Part shown: positions 1 to 9,571 of the stretch, in pieces
How the letters are laid out: every line of letters starts with the position of its first letter
Numbering within the stretch: position 1 is the stretch's first letter
Source: Seminavis robusta
Lineage: Eukaryota > Bacillariophyta > Bacillariophyceae > Naviculales > Naviculaceae
NCBI GenBank assembly: GCA_903772945.1
Contig: CAICTM010001448.1
Location: 1-29,111 of the forward strand
DNA: 29,111 nucleotides
Direction of reading: 5' to 3'
The notes under the pieces: model-generated
Told to the model about the DNA's origin: nothing
What the model saw: the letters and a program-made list of their open reading frames with translations, nothing else
Database searches by the model: none
Made by a program: the position numbers and the translations under genes

Positions 1-815
1 TGAATAAAGCAACAGATTACACGGCACTTCAAGTCGTGGAGTATGTATATGGCTTACACATGGGCCGAGGCTGCAGTTTGAAAGGTAAAGTAAGGGTTAG
101 ATCACTATGTAGAAGTTGATGCGCGCACAGTTTTGAAGACTGAAACTGAGGACCACTTACATTGCCTAAGTATCTGATTCTAACAAAACGATACTCCAAA
201 TTTTCCAACTTGAATGGGGGCCCCCCAAAATACCCTCCAAATGCATGGCAAAAGCAAGTGACAATGCCAAGAAAAGGAAGGCACCAAAGTGCGTCAGAGG
301 CATCTGCAGAAACCAAAAATAAAGCACCACCATGGCTGTTGACAACGGAAGAGGAGACGGTCCAGTAAGAGGTCAGAATAGACGAAGCACCATTGCGTAA
401 CATCAGAAGCTTTCAAAAATACCAAGAAATGAAGGATAACATGTTGGCGAAGTGGCGGGTACACACGAAAACCTGGATAATAGGCGGCAAAGCAAGCACT
501 GCCAGGCTGGCATGCACTCGATCGAATAAATTACATTGACAGGGCAATGTGTGGATGGCCACCACACAATCATGCTCGCTCCTACTGGTGAGAGTCACAA
601 TTTGGAGTAGGATACGAAATTTCCTGGCTGGGAAACAGGTCTATACCCTACCCAAAGTGCATGTTTGCGACATGGAAAATGCAGAAAGCATTTAAAAAAC
701 GGAGATGATGGAATTGGCTGGTGGGAAATGCCGTAGAGTAGCTTAAATTCATAGGAAGTGCAATCGCGAAAGGAACAATCGCTAAATCGTAGCCTCGTAG
801 TTTGGCATTAGCAAA
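1..815. other. Left flank and 5' noncoding part of the transposon
   Basis: No convincing gene is visible. An AATAAA at 3-8 could be the polyadenylation signal of a gene to the left. The stretch holds the left inverted repeat of the MULE (core 215-261, weaker similarity to about 150) and then about 550 bases leading to the transposase start. A short plus-strand ORF at 162-368 ends in a basic-then-acidic peptide, but it overlaps the inverted repeat and is not called. Confidence 0.5.
215..261 (+). repeat. Left terminal inverted repeat core of the MULE
   Basis: The 17-base block TGGGGGCCCCCCAAAAT at 215-231 matches the reverse complement of 5238-5254 at 16 of 17 positions. It is followed by ACCCTCCAA (232-240), seven variable bases, and GCAAAAGCAAGTGA (248-261). 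These blocks recur in the same order and with the same seven-base spacing in the right repeat. The right copy has 12 extra bases between the first two blocks. Confidence 0.65.
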
Positions 816-3800
816 ATGAGCGACAATGGCCAACAGTGGCATCGCTCAAGTGGCGAGTATCGCCCACAACCCAGTAATCGCAGCAATCGCCGAACGTACT
901 CGCAGAATGGTAACCGAGAGCACCTCCAAATGCAAACACAAATCGCACCGTACACGTACCAGTCACCGTATTATGCCCCGTATCCTCATGGATACACTAA
1001 TGTTTCTGTCTATCATCGCCCCAATGCCTACGAAAGGCCATGCACAGGTCATTGGAATGCACCAGTGGTCGATGCTCGGTACCAGCATAGTGCGCCGTAT
1101 CAGCATAGTGTACCGTACCAGCATAGTGCAACTTACGATCTTTACAGATACCCAGTGCAGGGGAATCAAGGATGGTACAACCCAATGTCAACACCAACAA
1201 ACACCGGCACAGTTGTACGAAGCAGGCATGAAGAAAAGCCGAAGGCATCCAGCATTGGAGAGTACGTGGAAGACCCAAAGTGTTTCCCATGTGGGAGTAA
1301 AGAGGATGCAAAAGCCCAAGTCTTCGATGAATACGGTGGCTTCTTCAATGGGAGACAGTGCATTGTAGCAGACGGAACCTACAAGCTTAGTGGGGGCGTC
1401 ACATGCAACAAATTCAGCTGCAGAGCCAAAGGAGGAAACGACGAGTGGAAGTGTGACTGGAGAGGGCAAACTCGAGATCTGGGGCATCTGGTACACCACA
1501 AGAATCGTTTCAGAGTGTTCATAAGGAAAGGGCTGAACAGACACAGCCATGCAGTGACAAGCAAACCTACGAAACACAACCAGCAGTATGGAATGCCTGC
1601 TGCCCTGATGTCGCTAGTGAACAAATTCGTCGCAGGAGAAGTTCATCGAGGAAGGTCCATCCTACGGATTACTCCGGACGAAGTAATCAAGTCACTCACC
1701 AACTCCATTCGCAATGACACAGACGAAGTCTACACCAACCACAGACACCTTGTAACTGGAAGGGAGGAGCGAGACCGATTGACTAGGCAGATACGTAGTC
1801 ATGTGGGTTACAAGAGGGAGTCTTTTATCAAGGACCAGCTCTACGGCTATACCTCTCTACGAACCAATGATACCCTATGTCGAGTACTATCCAACTGGAA
1901 ATTGAACATACCGATCAATTACATCAAGAGAAGTGACTATAAGTCAGCTGATGAGCTAGCCACAGCACTGGAAAGTTCTCCTGACTGCATGTTCACTTGC
2001 AACCTTTCGAGTGGCTATATGCTGAAGCAGTACAAACAGCGAGTGGCAGACCAGCATCCTGACTGGAATTATGGAGATGTCGAAAAGAAGAATGAAGGAG
2101 CCTTCTTTCTATTCTCACCCACTGGATTGTTTCAACTGTTGACGATAGCCAAAAGAAGGAAGGGCACAAAACAAATATGCTCAGATGGTACAGGTGGCAT
2201 GATCAGAGATCAGAGCGTACTGATAACAGTAGGGGCATTGTCAGTGAAGCTACGGGAACAGGCCAAGAATGTTACAGCTTCGTTCAGACCAATCCTGTAC
2301 CTTCGTGCTGGTGGGGAACGCTTTCATCCATACTGCATGACTCTGTATGCCATGCGCAATATTTGCTGGATGCTGTTCGGTATCGAGTTTAACATTGACT
2401 GGGGGGTATCTGACAGCGCTGACACATTTGTCATGGCTCATGTCTTCTTCAAGAAGAACGCAACTCTTTGCGACTCTCCTGCTATGACAAGTGCCTTGCA
2501 GGTCTCCGTAAGTGTGCCGCCCCCCTTGGCAACACACTTCATGACACAAGACTTTCAAGGAGACCATCACGAAGACGACCACCAAGACGCTGAGAGTGAT
2601 GACGGTCAACTCCATGAGGAGGCTGCTCTTAACTGTTATTTCCATGTCGTGCAAGCATTCGCGAAAAAGAACAGCTATGTCGGAAAGATCAAAGATGCAG
2701 CTTTTGCAGCCAATCGAAAGGATCAAAGCAAACGAACCTTACAAGGAACCGCGTATCAACACGTAACGAACATTTCCAGAACCAAATCCATTGAACAGAG
2801 AAGAACAGTGACTGATCTGTACATGGCTAGCTGGAGGGAACGGGGGGAACACAATGCTGCAGATCATTTCGTGAAAGAGTATTGCCAATATCCTAAGTGG
2901 AATTGGAACTATTCATGCAGTGGAGAGGTTGGTGTCTACCCTTCTAACTGTCCAAACGAGAGCTTCAACAGGCATGGCATTAAGAGTGTCTGTGCAGACA
3001 ACGCCAAGAATGCTTCCCTTACCCATTTTCTTGTGCACACCGCGAAGTCACTGCTCCGCGAAGATGCCAACACCAGAGGGGATCCTTGCACGATTCTTGT
3101 TCCAACTACGTGTTCCCCTTTGATGGTATCTGTTACTGGCTTCGTGCGCGAGGGAATCGATATTATTGAGATGGGTATTGATGAAACCGGCAATGCCACT
3201 GGTGGATGGTTGGGCAACTTAAGGCATAGGATTGGCATTCCCCTTGATGCAGATCGCGTTCGAATGATAACTGCCGCCATCGATGGAGACGAGCGACACT
3301 TTCGACGAATTTACAGCGGCACGACTTCCGACGTGATCGCAGATGCTATGGTATCGGCAACTAACACTGTTTGTCACTTGCAATGGAAGGATGGTTCTAT
3401 TGTTGGCGACTGCGATGACTGCGTGAAACATCTTGGCTATAATTGCCCCTGTGCCTGTTACCTTCGCAGCAAGTTTGGGCTTCTCGAGATGCATCTGGAG
3501 GGCCTCAGGAAGACCAACAGCACAGCTCATGGAACTGTCGTTAGGGCCCCATCGCGAGGCAGTACCAAACGCATGTACAAAAGCGGGCTCTCTAGCTCTA
3601 ATGCGAACAAGCGAAGATGTCTGCCGCAGATGCTGGATACATTCGAGAGCTATCTTGCCACCCTGCATTCGGCTCATTTGGCAAATCTTGTTCGGTACTT
3701 GTGTTTGATCCCCAGGGGCGTGGATGCCACTACGTTCGTCAAGTCCAACACAGCCGAAGACCTACTCGAAGCTCTTACAGAATTCTATGACAATAGCATT

Positions 3801-3935
3801 GCATACAGGAAGATGCTACGCGGCAGTGACACATCTTACACACAGGTTCGAAACATTGTCAGTCGCATCAGGATGGCAATTCCACCAAAGGAAAATCAGG
3901 AAGCAAAAGGATTCACGAAAACGGGCATTCTTTGA
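816..3935 (+). CDS. MULE-type transposase, 1039 aa
   Basis: A DDE transposase that would cut and re-join the ends of the surrounding element in the nucleus. The N-terminal 150 residues are polar, rich in Tyr, His and Gln, and contain three copies of a YQHSxP hexapeptide. Residues about 180-250 hold C202, C213, H243 and H245, spaced like a WRKY/GCM1-type zinc finger. The catalytic core has the first acidic residue at D457 in SDGTGG, a second candidate in the DWGVSDSAD stretch (528-536), and the typical Cys-x2-His (C607, H610) seen after the second acid in MULE transposases. A Cys/His-rich tail (C866, C869, H872, C877, C879, C881) resembles a SWIM-like zinc finger. The ATG at 816 is the first in a frame open for 1039 codons, and no intron is needed. 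Assignment to the MULE superfamily rests on this order of features; the exact third acidic residue was not assigned. Confidence 0.82.
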   Translation: MSDNGQQWHRSSGEYRPQPSNRSNRRTYSQNGNREHLQMQTQIAPYTYQSPYYAPYPHGYTNVSVYHRPNAYERPCTGHWNAPVVDARYQHSAPYQHSVPYQHSATYDLYRYPVQGNQGWYNPMSTPTNTGTVVRSRHEEKPKASSIGEYVEDPKCFPCGSKEDAKAQVFDEYGGFFNGRQCIVADGTYKLSGGVTCNKFSCRAKGGNDEWKCDWRGQTRDLGHLVHHKNRFRVFIRKGLNRHSHAVTSKPTKHNQQYGMPAALMSLVNKFVAGEVHRGRSILRITPDEVIKSLTNSIRNDTDEVYTNHRHLVTGREERDRLTRQIRSHVGYKRESFIKDQLYGYTSLRTNDTLCRVLSNWKLNIPINYIKRSDYKSADELATALESSPDCMFTCNLSSGYMLKQYKQRVADQHPDWNYGDVEKKNEGAFFLFSPTGLFQLLTIAKRRKGTKQICSDGTGGMIRDQSVLITVGALSVKLREQAKNVTASFRPILYLRAGGERFHPYCMTLYAMRNICWMLFGIEFNIDWGVSDSADTFVMAHVFFKKNATLCDSPAMTSALQVSVSVPPPLATHFMTQDFQGDHHEDDHQDAESDDGQLHEEAALNCYFHVVQAFAKKNSYVGKIKDAAFAANRKDQSKRTLQGTAYQHVTNISRTKSIEQRRTVTDLYMASWRERGEHNAADHFVKEYCQYPKWNWNYSCSGEVGVYPSNCPNESFNRHGIKSVCADNAKNASLTHFLVHTAKSLLREDANTRGDPCTILVPTTCSPLMVSVTGFVREGIDIIEMGIDETGNATGGWLGNLRHRIGIPLDADRVRMITAAIDGDERHFRRIYSGTTSDVIADAMVSATNTVCHLQWKDGSIVGDCDDCVKHLGYNCPCACYLRSKFGLLEMHLEGLRKTNSTAHGTVVRAPSRGSTKRMYKSGLSSSNANKRRCLPQMLDTFESYLATLHSAHLANLVRYLCLIPRGVDATTFVKSNTAEDLLEALTEFYDNSIAYRKMLRGSDTSYTQVRNIVSRIRMAIPPKENQEAKGFTKTGIL
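1080..1133 (+). repeat. Three tandem 18-base units in the transposase N-terminus
   Basis: Units at 1080-1097, 1098-1115 and 1116-1133 encode YQHSAP, YQHSVP and YQHSAT. They lie in the low-complexity leader of the transposase and keep the frame. Confidence 0.85.
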
Positions 3936-4326
3936 TGTACGTGCAGGGTATCACCCAGCCAACACCGTTCGTATAAGTACTATTTAGCAAGAGTTACTCC
4001 CAAACTACGTTCTTAGTGTCATCGTCGCAAAATAAGTGAATGTTCTTCTTGGTTTCAGAACCAATATTCCGAATGAAAAATTGTCTTCTTGCCTTTGCTG
4101 CGCATTCAATAGTGGATCCGTAAAGCCAATGCGAGAGGAATTTTGGCTCAATTTGTACTCTCCTCATTGGAGGAGTTGCGGGGTACTCCAACCTGCACTC
4201 CTATTGCGATGTTCGTGTAAAGGTTGATTGTTGCTTCGCTGTACGCACAATTTGGGCTGCGCCTGGACCATTCTTCCCCTCTGAACCCCTGTAAGATGTC
4301 ATCCATTTCCAAACCAGTTTCCCCCA

Positions 4327-5136
4327 ATGGCGGTTCGGATAATTCCACTTCTCCTGGGGTTTCCCTTTGTGACTCTGACTCTGGCCGTACTGAAAGAAAT
4401 GAAGAAGACTGGCTTTGACCTCATTGCTCATGCCCAAAACAAGAAGAAGTGTGTCGACATTTACCGTAGCCATCAGAACCTTCCACCCCTTGAACCAATT
4501 TCTTTGAACGATCTTCTAGGAACCAAGCTCATCAAGTATGCCTGGAATGGCAAGCGGCTCATGTTGAATCCTGATCCCAATGCCTTTCCTGATCGAGAGG
4601 ATCTCGAGAACTTCAAGATATTGAAGCTGGCTCTTCCCCACCCCCAACGCGATCCTGAGCTGCTGGATGTTGTGTGCAAGGCATTTGACTATGATGAAGA
4701 CACCTACCGCGTTGTCTATGACAAGCATTTGGCTTGCTTCAGTCTCATCACAGAGTGCGAGAATCCTTGGGCGTATGACGACGAATGCGAGGAGCGAGAG
4801 TCTGAACCTGATGATGGCATTGCGAATGCCATGGAAGCTTTGAAAGAGAAGTGGGCGAAGGAAACTGCTTTGGAAGCAGCGGCCGATGATAGTGTCACCT
4901 ACGGTGACACCACTGACAGTGGCGAAATCGACAGTCCTTCACCTGCCAAGGCAAAGGCCTCTGCTAAAGCCCCTCTTCTCGACTGTTTGTCTCAAGTGGC
5001 CGCATGCTTTGAGCGCTCTTCTTCTTTCGATAGTCACGCAGCTGTCGAGGAGTTAATGGCGTCCCCGCCAACCAAGAAGAAGAAGTACTCATTCCCGTAT
5101 TCCGTCGACAGTGATGTCAAGTCTCCCCAATACTGA
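4327..5136 (+). CDS. Accessory ORF inside the MULE, 269 aa, unknown function
   Basis: I do not recognise this protein. It lies between the transposase and the right inverted repeat in the same orientation, so it probably belongs to the element. Residues 1-22 are hydrophobic, followed by EMKKTGFDLIAHAQNKKK. The middle (about 50-145) looks like a folded domain rich in aromatic and acidic residues. The tail is acidic and Ser/Ala-rich and ends near a PTKKKKYS basic cluster that could be a nuclear localisation signal. An overlapping frame from ATG 4296 encodes a polar, Ser-rich peptide that stops at 4418. A small unseen intron or an old frameshift might therefore join that peptide to the main ORF, and the hydrophobic N-terminus could be an artefact of frame. 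The 391 bases between the transposase stop and this start hold no other gene. Confidence 0.55.
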   Translation: MAVRIIPLLLGFPFVTLTLAVLKEMKKTGFDLIAHAQNKKKCVDIYRSHQNLPPLEPISLNDLLGTKLIKYAWNGKRLMLNPDPNAFPDREDLENFKILKLALPHPQRDPELLDVVCKAFDYDEDTYRVVYDKHLACFSLITECENPWAYDDECEERESEPDDGIANAMEALKEKWAKETALEAAADDSVTYGDTTDSGEIDSPSPAKAKASAKAPLLDCLSQVAACFERSSSFDSHAAVEELMASPPTKKKKYSFPYSVDSDVKSPQY

Positions 5137-5195
5137 GCTGCTTCCTGTTCTTGTAAAACGCCCCTCCGTTGGCTGCATCCATTGTCTCGATCTTC

Positions 5196-5254
5196 TCACT
5201 TGCACTTGCTGCTTGGTTGGAGGGTTCTGTAGTGGCCATTTTGGGGGGGCCCCA
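5196..5254 (-). repeat. Right terminal inverted repeat core of the MULE
   Basis: Read on the minus strand from 5254 inward, it gives TGGGGCCCCCCCAAAAT, then a 12-base insertion, ACCCTCCAA (5225-5217), seven variable bases and GCAAGTGCAAGTGA (5209-5196), collinear with 215-261. The spacing and block order make chance similarity unlikely. Confidence 0.65.
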
Positions 5255-6287
5255 GCGTTGTTTGATTCCTCTTGAAAAAGGAAAAGCGGCCGAGTATTGT
5301 TTACCGCGGTTGTGCCTACGAGCCAATTTGGTACAGGAATGTTCGTACCAATTGCTTGGCCTGGCTGGCTCTTATACAGATATTCGTGTAATCATATAAA
5401 TCTCTCTATGGCCAAAGGTGCATTACCAATAGTCTAATATACTCCTTCAGTCCTCAGGAAACTTGAAATGCAAGGGAATGGAAAGTCTTGATTATTGATG
5501 AGGGCGAATGAAGCAATCGGCTCCTCTGGCATCCCCGATGATCAATCCCGTCAGCGCTCGCTTCACAGCGACATAGTGCTCTGCGACGTAAGCATCAATT
5601 CAGGACAGTGGTGGCCAAGAGCGACACTTTGTGTGGTGACCAAATCCAGCTTTACTCGGAGTACAAACCAGCTCCTTTGCTCCTTTGGCTGCTGCTACGG
5701 TAATGGTGCGAGAAGACTGGGTTGGCAAGATCAAATCAAGGCTCGCCTAACGGTAGCCAGTGGCCTGCAGCCTGCAGCCTGCAAGTTCGCATTGGATGCA
5801 CAGTCAGTTTTTCTCCACACGGCAGGGTCATTGCCGCTTCTGTCTGAAATATCCCTCGAAGAGGCCGTTCTATTGCCCCAGACAATCAAAGAAACCCGAG
5901 GTCAGAAGCCCCTGACGAAATTTCGCTTCAGAGATTTCCAGAGTCAAACATCAGTAGAAGTTTTCATACGTCAGAATTCGTTCACTTGTGGACGAATGCC
6001 AATGGAAAAATTTGACTTATGATGACAACTCTAACCTACTCTATTCGGGGAAGTGTCTTCGATGGAGTTCGCACCTCGGTCATTTCGAAACTCGAAACCT
6101 CAGAGGCCTCTCAAACTCTCCGAACAACTTTTTACATCTATTATCTACATGTACTCTGAGTAAAACTCTCTGCAGGGTCCTCGCAACTCCTTCGAGCTTC
6201 CTGCTTTGAACTCACAATTCTGAAATAGACTAGCTCAACAGGAAAACACCAACAACCAGTTATTTTCCCCTCCATCCAAACAGCACC
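5255..6287. other. Noncoding stretch right of the MULE core
   Basis: It begins with outer, weakly conserved inverted-repeat sequence of the MULE up to about 5310-5400. A plus-strand ORF from ATG 5498 to 6022 (174 codons) has no recognisable domain and an irregular composition; I do not call it. A small tandem CTGCAGC repeat lies at about 5765-5782. Confidence 0.4.
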
Positions 6288-6530
6288 ATGAAGCCATCCA
6301 CTCCTACCACCAGCACCACATCCAACTCGTACCTCCAAATGAACCGCAGACACAGTATGCAAACCATGGGACAGTCGTCTTCGTCGTCTCAGGGAGAAGA
6401 ACGCAGCCGTTTTGCGGCCAACCAAGCTCGAAGAATGAGAGTCGTTGAAATCATTGATGCTGCCTTGAGTATCATCGACGATGACTTGTTTGACGATGAC
6501 TTTGATGTCCAAGGGGATATGCAACAGTAA
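6288..6530 (+). CDS. Small Ser/Thr-rich protein with acidic C-terminus, 80 aa, hypothetical
   Basis: Not recognised as a known family. The start ATG sits in a good context (CAGCACCATGA). The first 38 residues are rich in Ser, Thr and Gln. Residues 40-60 are charged and probably helical (RFAANQARRMRVVEIIDAAL), and the end is very acidic (SIIDDDLFDDDFD). A charged helix followed by an acidic tail suggests a protein-interaction peptide, but this is only inferred from composition. An AATAAA at 6782-6787 about 250 bases downstream could serve as its polyadenylation signal. The coherent amphipathic region supports a real gene, but its short length leaves doubt. Confidence 0.45.
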   Translation: MKPSTPTTSTTSNSYLQMNRRHSMQTMGQSSSSSQGEERSRFAANQARRMRVVEIIDAALSIIDDDLFDDDFDVQGDMQQ

Positions 6531-7622
6531 ATGGCAGGTTGCTTCCTATAATGGGCCCCACCAAGAGATGGACATGCGACGAACGCGAGTCAAGGAGCAA
6601 TTATAATATGTCAGCCTCCACACAAACCCCACTGAAAAATTTGCAGGGAATCGAATCGCTCTTCGCAACCGACACTGGCATCTCCTGTACATACATGTAT
6701 AATCAAAGGACTCAAAAAGAACTATCAAACGATGCCGAGAGTCTTGTTACCACTGTCATACAAACAACATGTAAACACACCAATAAAATATAAAACGCTA
6801 CTTCACATACATTTATTCCATAGCAGTTGTCTAGACAAGTACAAGGTGCATCTTGTGCACACCGTTGTTTTTCACCTTTTCACCGTGTTGCGAATACATA
6901 CGACAACCAGTCCCATCGCGCAGGCTGTGCAGTTGTAGTTTGTGCGGATTCGATTCCCCTTGAAGAACTATTGGTGCGGGATTTCAGGGGCAGTCTAAAG
7001 AGGGATCACCACCGTCAGGGGTGACAGACTATGAAACATCACCACCTCTGGTCTCAGCGATCAAATGGTCTTGTTAAGGGTACTGCTAGTATCTACAGCT
7101 ACTACCTGAGCGGAGAGTGGGGAGTCCACGATACAGCACGCTTCAGAGGATGCGACATGAAGGGAAAAGCTCACTTGAGTTCAATCGAATTCAAAGCCAA
7201 AAACTGTTGTATCCCCGGCACGGAACTGTGGAGAGGTTGCAGTGGCGGGTGGTGCAAGACCACCCCATCCTTCCCAGCACTTGAGTCTGATGGGAGGAAA
7301 TGAGAGGGCTGCAAGTGATGTCAGTAAGTATGATACCTGCAACACCGTCACTATCTGAGCTTACGGAATCCCAACGTCTAGCTAGCTACACGGGCGGCTC
7401 AGAAGCAGGTGGCGGTTGGCCAACGAAGACCGACTTGCGCTATCAGACCAACAAGGGGAGATATCCTATCGAACGACTCGAAGTATATGATATATTGGTG
7501 ATATTTACCCCAGCATTGGGAGAGGTACTGGGTATCCTGCGTTGACTTAGACTATGCAAACCTTAGAACGTGATGCTATGGAGGCGATCTGATTCGCTTG
7601 CAGATACCGCGGAAGGCCCAAT
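6531..7622. other. Intergenic stretch between the small ORF and the SRA gene
   Basis: No gene is supported. Plus-strand ORFs at 7031-7303 and 7300-7545 are open but lack recognisable domains and even composition. An AATAAA lies at 6782-6787. The 3' side of the convergent SRA gene begins at 7622. Confidence 0.4.
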
Positions 7623-8579
7623 CTAACTGCGACTCAGTCTACGCATGTTTTTGTTCATGGATTTGTTCAGCCTGTCGTGAACAGTCAACTTTTTAGAGCC
7701 CCTTCTAACCGTGGTTGGTTGTTTGACTTGCTGTTGCTTCCTTCGCGGTGTCTTGCAGGGGAGTTTGCTCCTAGTGGAAAGCACCAAAGGAGTGAAACGT
7801 GGTGTCGGATGCATTACTTGCTGTTGCTTCCTTCGCGGTGTCTTGCAGGCAAGTTTGCTCCTATTGGAACGCACCAAAGGAGAGAAACGTGGTGTTGAGT
7901 TTCCATGCTCCATGCTTGGAACCAGAGTGAACATGTAAACTTTGAAGCCATCTTTGCCTGTTTCATATGTGTACTTGACACATCGATACAAGCCAAGGTA
8001 GACATATCGGATTTCCCTATCCTTGTTGGTTGTAGCTCGGATTACACGCACTGGTGTTTGTGTCTTTACGGAAAGTCTCAAGGACGCATTTCTTGGGTTT
8101 TCCCAATCTTGATCTTTCACCTGCTTGTCGTTTTCGCCTTTTCCGCCTTCCCCGGAGTAGTAAATCTTGCCATCATCTGTCTCTCTATCATCGGCGTACT
8201 TACCCGACAAAGAGATGGCATAGCAGGGGTCGTCTTGGAGAGCAGAAATCCCTTTTGTGATGTCTTCGTGAATCCCCAATATGGCGGCTTCTCCACGTCC
8301 TCTTAGGCACAGGCCGACGGGAATTCCTGGAAGCTCTCCATGCCTTCTCTGTGGAGTGCGGGTATTCTTCAGCTCTGCGAAGGCTGTCATGTCTGGCTTT
8401 CTTCTCTTTGGTTGCTCATTCTTTAGTTGCTCGACTCTCTCCCGGTACAACTTCAGCGTTTCTGCCGCCCACCCCGACAACTCAACAGCTCTTTCTTGAA
8501 CCAAAGGAGTAACAGGATGGGGTCGACCGACTGTGCCTTTGGGTTTCTTCACACTATCAGTGTTAGTCGCAGCGCTCAT
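7623..8579 (-). CDS. Stand-alone SRA (YDG) domain protein, probable 5-methylcytosine reader, 318 aa
   Basis: The SRA fold flips methylated cytosine out of DNA and holds it in a pocket; UHRF1 and plant SUVH proteins use it to recruit chromatin enzymes. The domain spans about residues 82-221. GIPVGLCLRGRGE, then LGIHEDITKGI, SLSGKYADD, IYYSGEGG, a DQDWENPRNASL segment and VRVIR follow the family order, ending in YVYLGLYRCVKY and GKDGFKV. The UHRF1 pocket residues Y466, D469, Y478 and T479 correspond to Y128, D131, Y141 and S142 here, so binding looks intact. The name-giving YDG motif reads YLG. Before the domain is a basic, helical leader; after it come two tandem 30-residue basic units and a Lys/Arg tail. 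No RING, SET or PHD domain is present. ATG 8579 is the first ATG in frame; the open frame continues upstream to about 8690 without another ATG, so an upstream exon is possible. Confidence 0.85.
   Translation of the reverse strand: MSAATNTDSVKKPKGTVGRPHPVTPLVQERAVELSGWAAETLKLYRERVEQLKNEQPKRRKPDMTAFAELKNTRTPQRRHGELPGIPVGLCLRGRGEAAILGIHEDITKGISALQDDPCYAISLSGKYADDRETDDGKIYYSGEGGKGENDKQVKDQDWENPRNASLRLSVKTQTPVRVIRATTNKDREIRYVYLGLYRCVKYTYETGKDGFKVYMFTLVPSMEHGNSTPRFSPLVRSNRSKLACKTPRRKQQQVMHPTPRFTPLVLSTRSKLPCKTPRRKQQQVKQPTTVRRGSKKLTVHDRLNKSMNKNMRRLSRS
7726..7905 (-). repeat. Two tandem 90-base units in the SRA gene
   Basis: The units 7726-7815 and 7816-7905 are close copies and keep frame. Each encodes about 30 residues built round TPRFxPLV and KTPRRKQQQV. 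They lie in the basic C-terminal tail and were probably made by a recent duplication. The repeated basic blocks may add nonspecific DNA contacts. Confidence 0.9.
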
Positions 8580-9327
8580 GATTCGATTCCACTCGGCAGG
8601 GTTGGCCTTTATCCACAGCAACAGTCCCTTGCGGCAAAATGCTGCTTGGAGGACTCTCCTTCTCAAGGAACGAGTAATGATTTGCCTTCATCATGATGCA
8701 ACAGCAACAAGAGAAATGAGATGGAGTTTGGGAGGGCAAGAGGGGGTCCAACGGGAAGCTCCCTCGCTGTTTTTCTCTTTTGAACTTTCGCGGCGATCTT
8801 GGAGGCACGGAAAATGTCAAAAAGCACTAACCTTATTAGCAAAGCAATTAATTAAAATTGCTACCTACCACCAGGTTGTGTTGGAGCGTGTTGGAGCAAT
8901 GCATTCACGCAACAGCAACGATTCTCCTGTTGAGAGTATCCTTGCTCATGCCAAAGTTTCTCTTTTGGGAGCCCTTTGGCTTTCAAGTTTCGGAGATTGT
9001 GAGACCATCCCTTTCACTCGCAATGAAACAAAAGTGATCTCATACTGAATTGGATTGGCAAATTATGGCAACAGCTCTTGGCCTGCCTTTCCACAAGTTA
9101 TGGCATCTATCCTTAGCAGGTGATGGCTAGTTAGGTACTGAGTTGCCTCAGCAAAACTATTTCTGGACTGCTGAGTTAGTCAAACCAGAAGGAATGACAA
9201 GCAAAACCAGAACTCATATTACTTCCAGCACTTCAGAAGTGTGTTCTGGAAAGTGCTTAGAAGGAGGAAGTGTTATTGCAATTTTGCCCAGGCAGCATTG
9301 TATATCTGACAACACTGTCCATGCAAT

Positions 9328-9409
9328 ATCACAAACACACTTCCTCAGTGATCTGAGGGCTGGCTGGCTCGCTTCATATGGCCCAAGCAAGATCACAAAC
9401 ACACTTCCT
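9328..9409. repeat. Pair of 18-base direct repeats
   Basis: ATCACAAACACACTTCCT occurs at 9328-9345 and again at 9392-9409, 64 bases apart. GGCTGGCTGGCT-type words occur between the copies and again near 9455. There is no known function; it may be a remnant of a small noncoding repeat. Confidence 0.75.
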
Positions 9410-9512
9410 GTGAACCAGTGAGAACTTGTCCATAATTCCCAACTGGCCTGACGGCTGGCTGGCTTTTACTGTAGCCCATGCTGTACTACCCATGTGGCAG
9501 ATGCAAGAATCC

Positions 9513-9571
9513 AATGTTTCAGTGAAACACTAAAATGTTTCAGTGAGACACCAAAATGTTCCAGTGACACC
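9513..9571. repeat. 21-base tandem repeat, about 2.8 copies
   Basis: Units start at 9513, 9534 and 9555, each beginning AATGTTYCAGTGA followed by an ACAC-containing end. Each contains a small inverted AGTG/CACT pair. A further related word (AAATGTTTCAAGTGA) follows near 9583, and a CAAGTG-AG-CACTTG palindrome lies at 9592-9605. Confidence 0.75.

Larger units (their letters stand above)
215..5254 (+). mobile_element. Mutator-like element (MULE) with transposase and accessory ORF
   Basis: This is a class II DNA transposon candidate of about 5 kb. It is supported by an intact MULE-type transposase, a second ORF in the same orientation, and a pair of diverged inverted repeats just outside both ORFs. 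The limits given are the outer edges of the best conserved inverted-repeat core. Weaker inverted similarity continues outward on both sides (AAACrATACTC and TTTTCC blocks, and a shared CGTGTAATC word near 18-26 and 5385-5393), so the true ends may lie further out, possibly at or beyond the left window edge. No target-site duplication could be recognised at the core edges. The transposase frame is uninterrupted, so the element may be recently active, although the diverged repeats argue for some age. Confidence 0.7.

Noticed and set aside
5498..6022. 174-codon plus-strand ORF
   Set aside because: No domain, irregular composition and no supporting context; the longer form depends on a non-ATG start.
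6940..6965. tRNA B-box-like word (GGATTCGATTCCCC)
   Set aside because: No matching T-stem, acceptor pairing or A-box could be found upstream.
8533..9048. 171-codon plus-strand ORF overlapping the SRA gene start
   Set aside because: It is largely the opposite strand of the SRA leader plus noncoding sequence, with no recognisable domain.
7726..9571. Short repeats considered as a CRISPR-like array
   Set aside because: Only two or three adjacent units without unique spacers, in eukaryotic DNA with introns.
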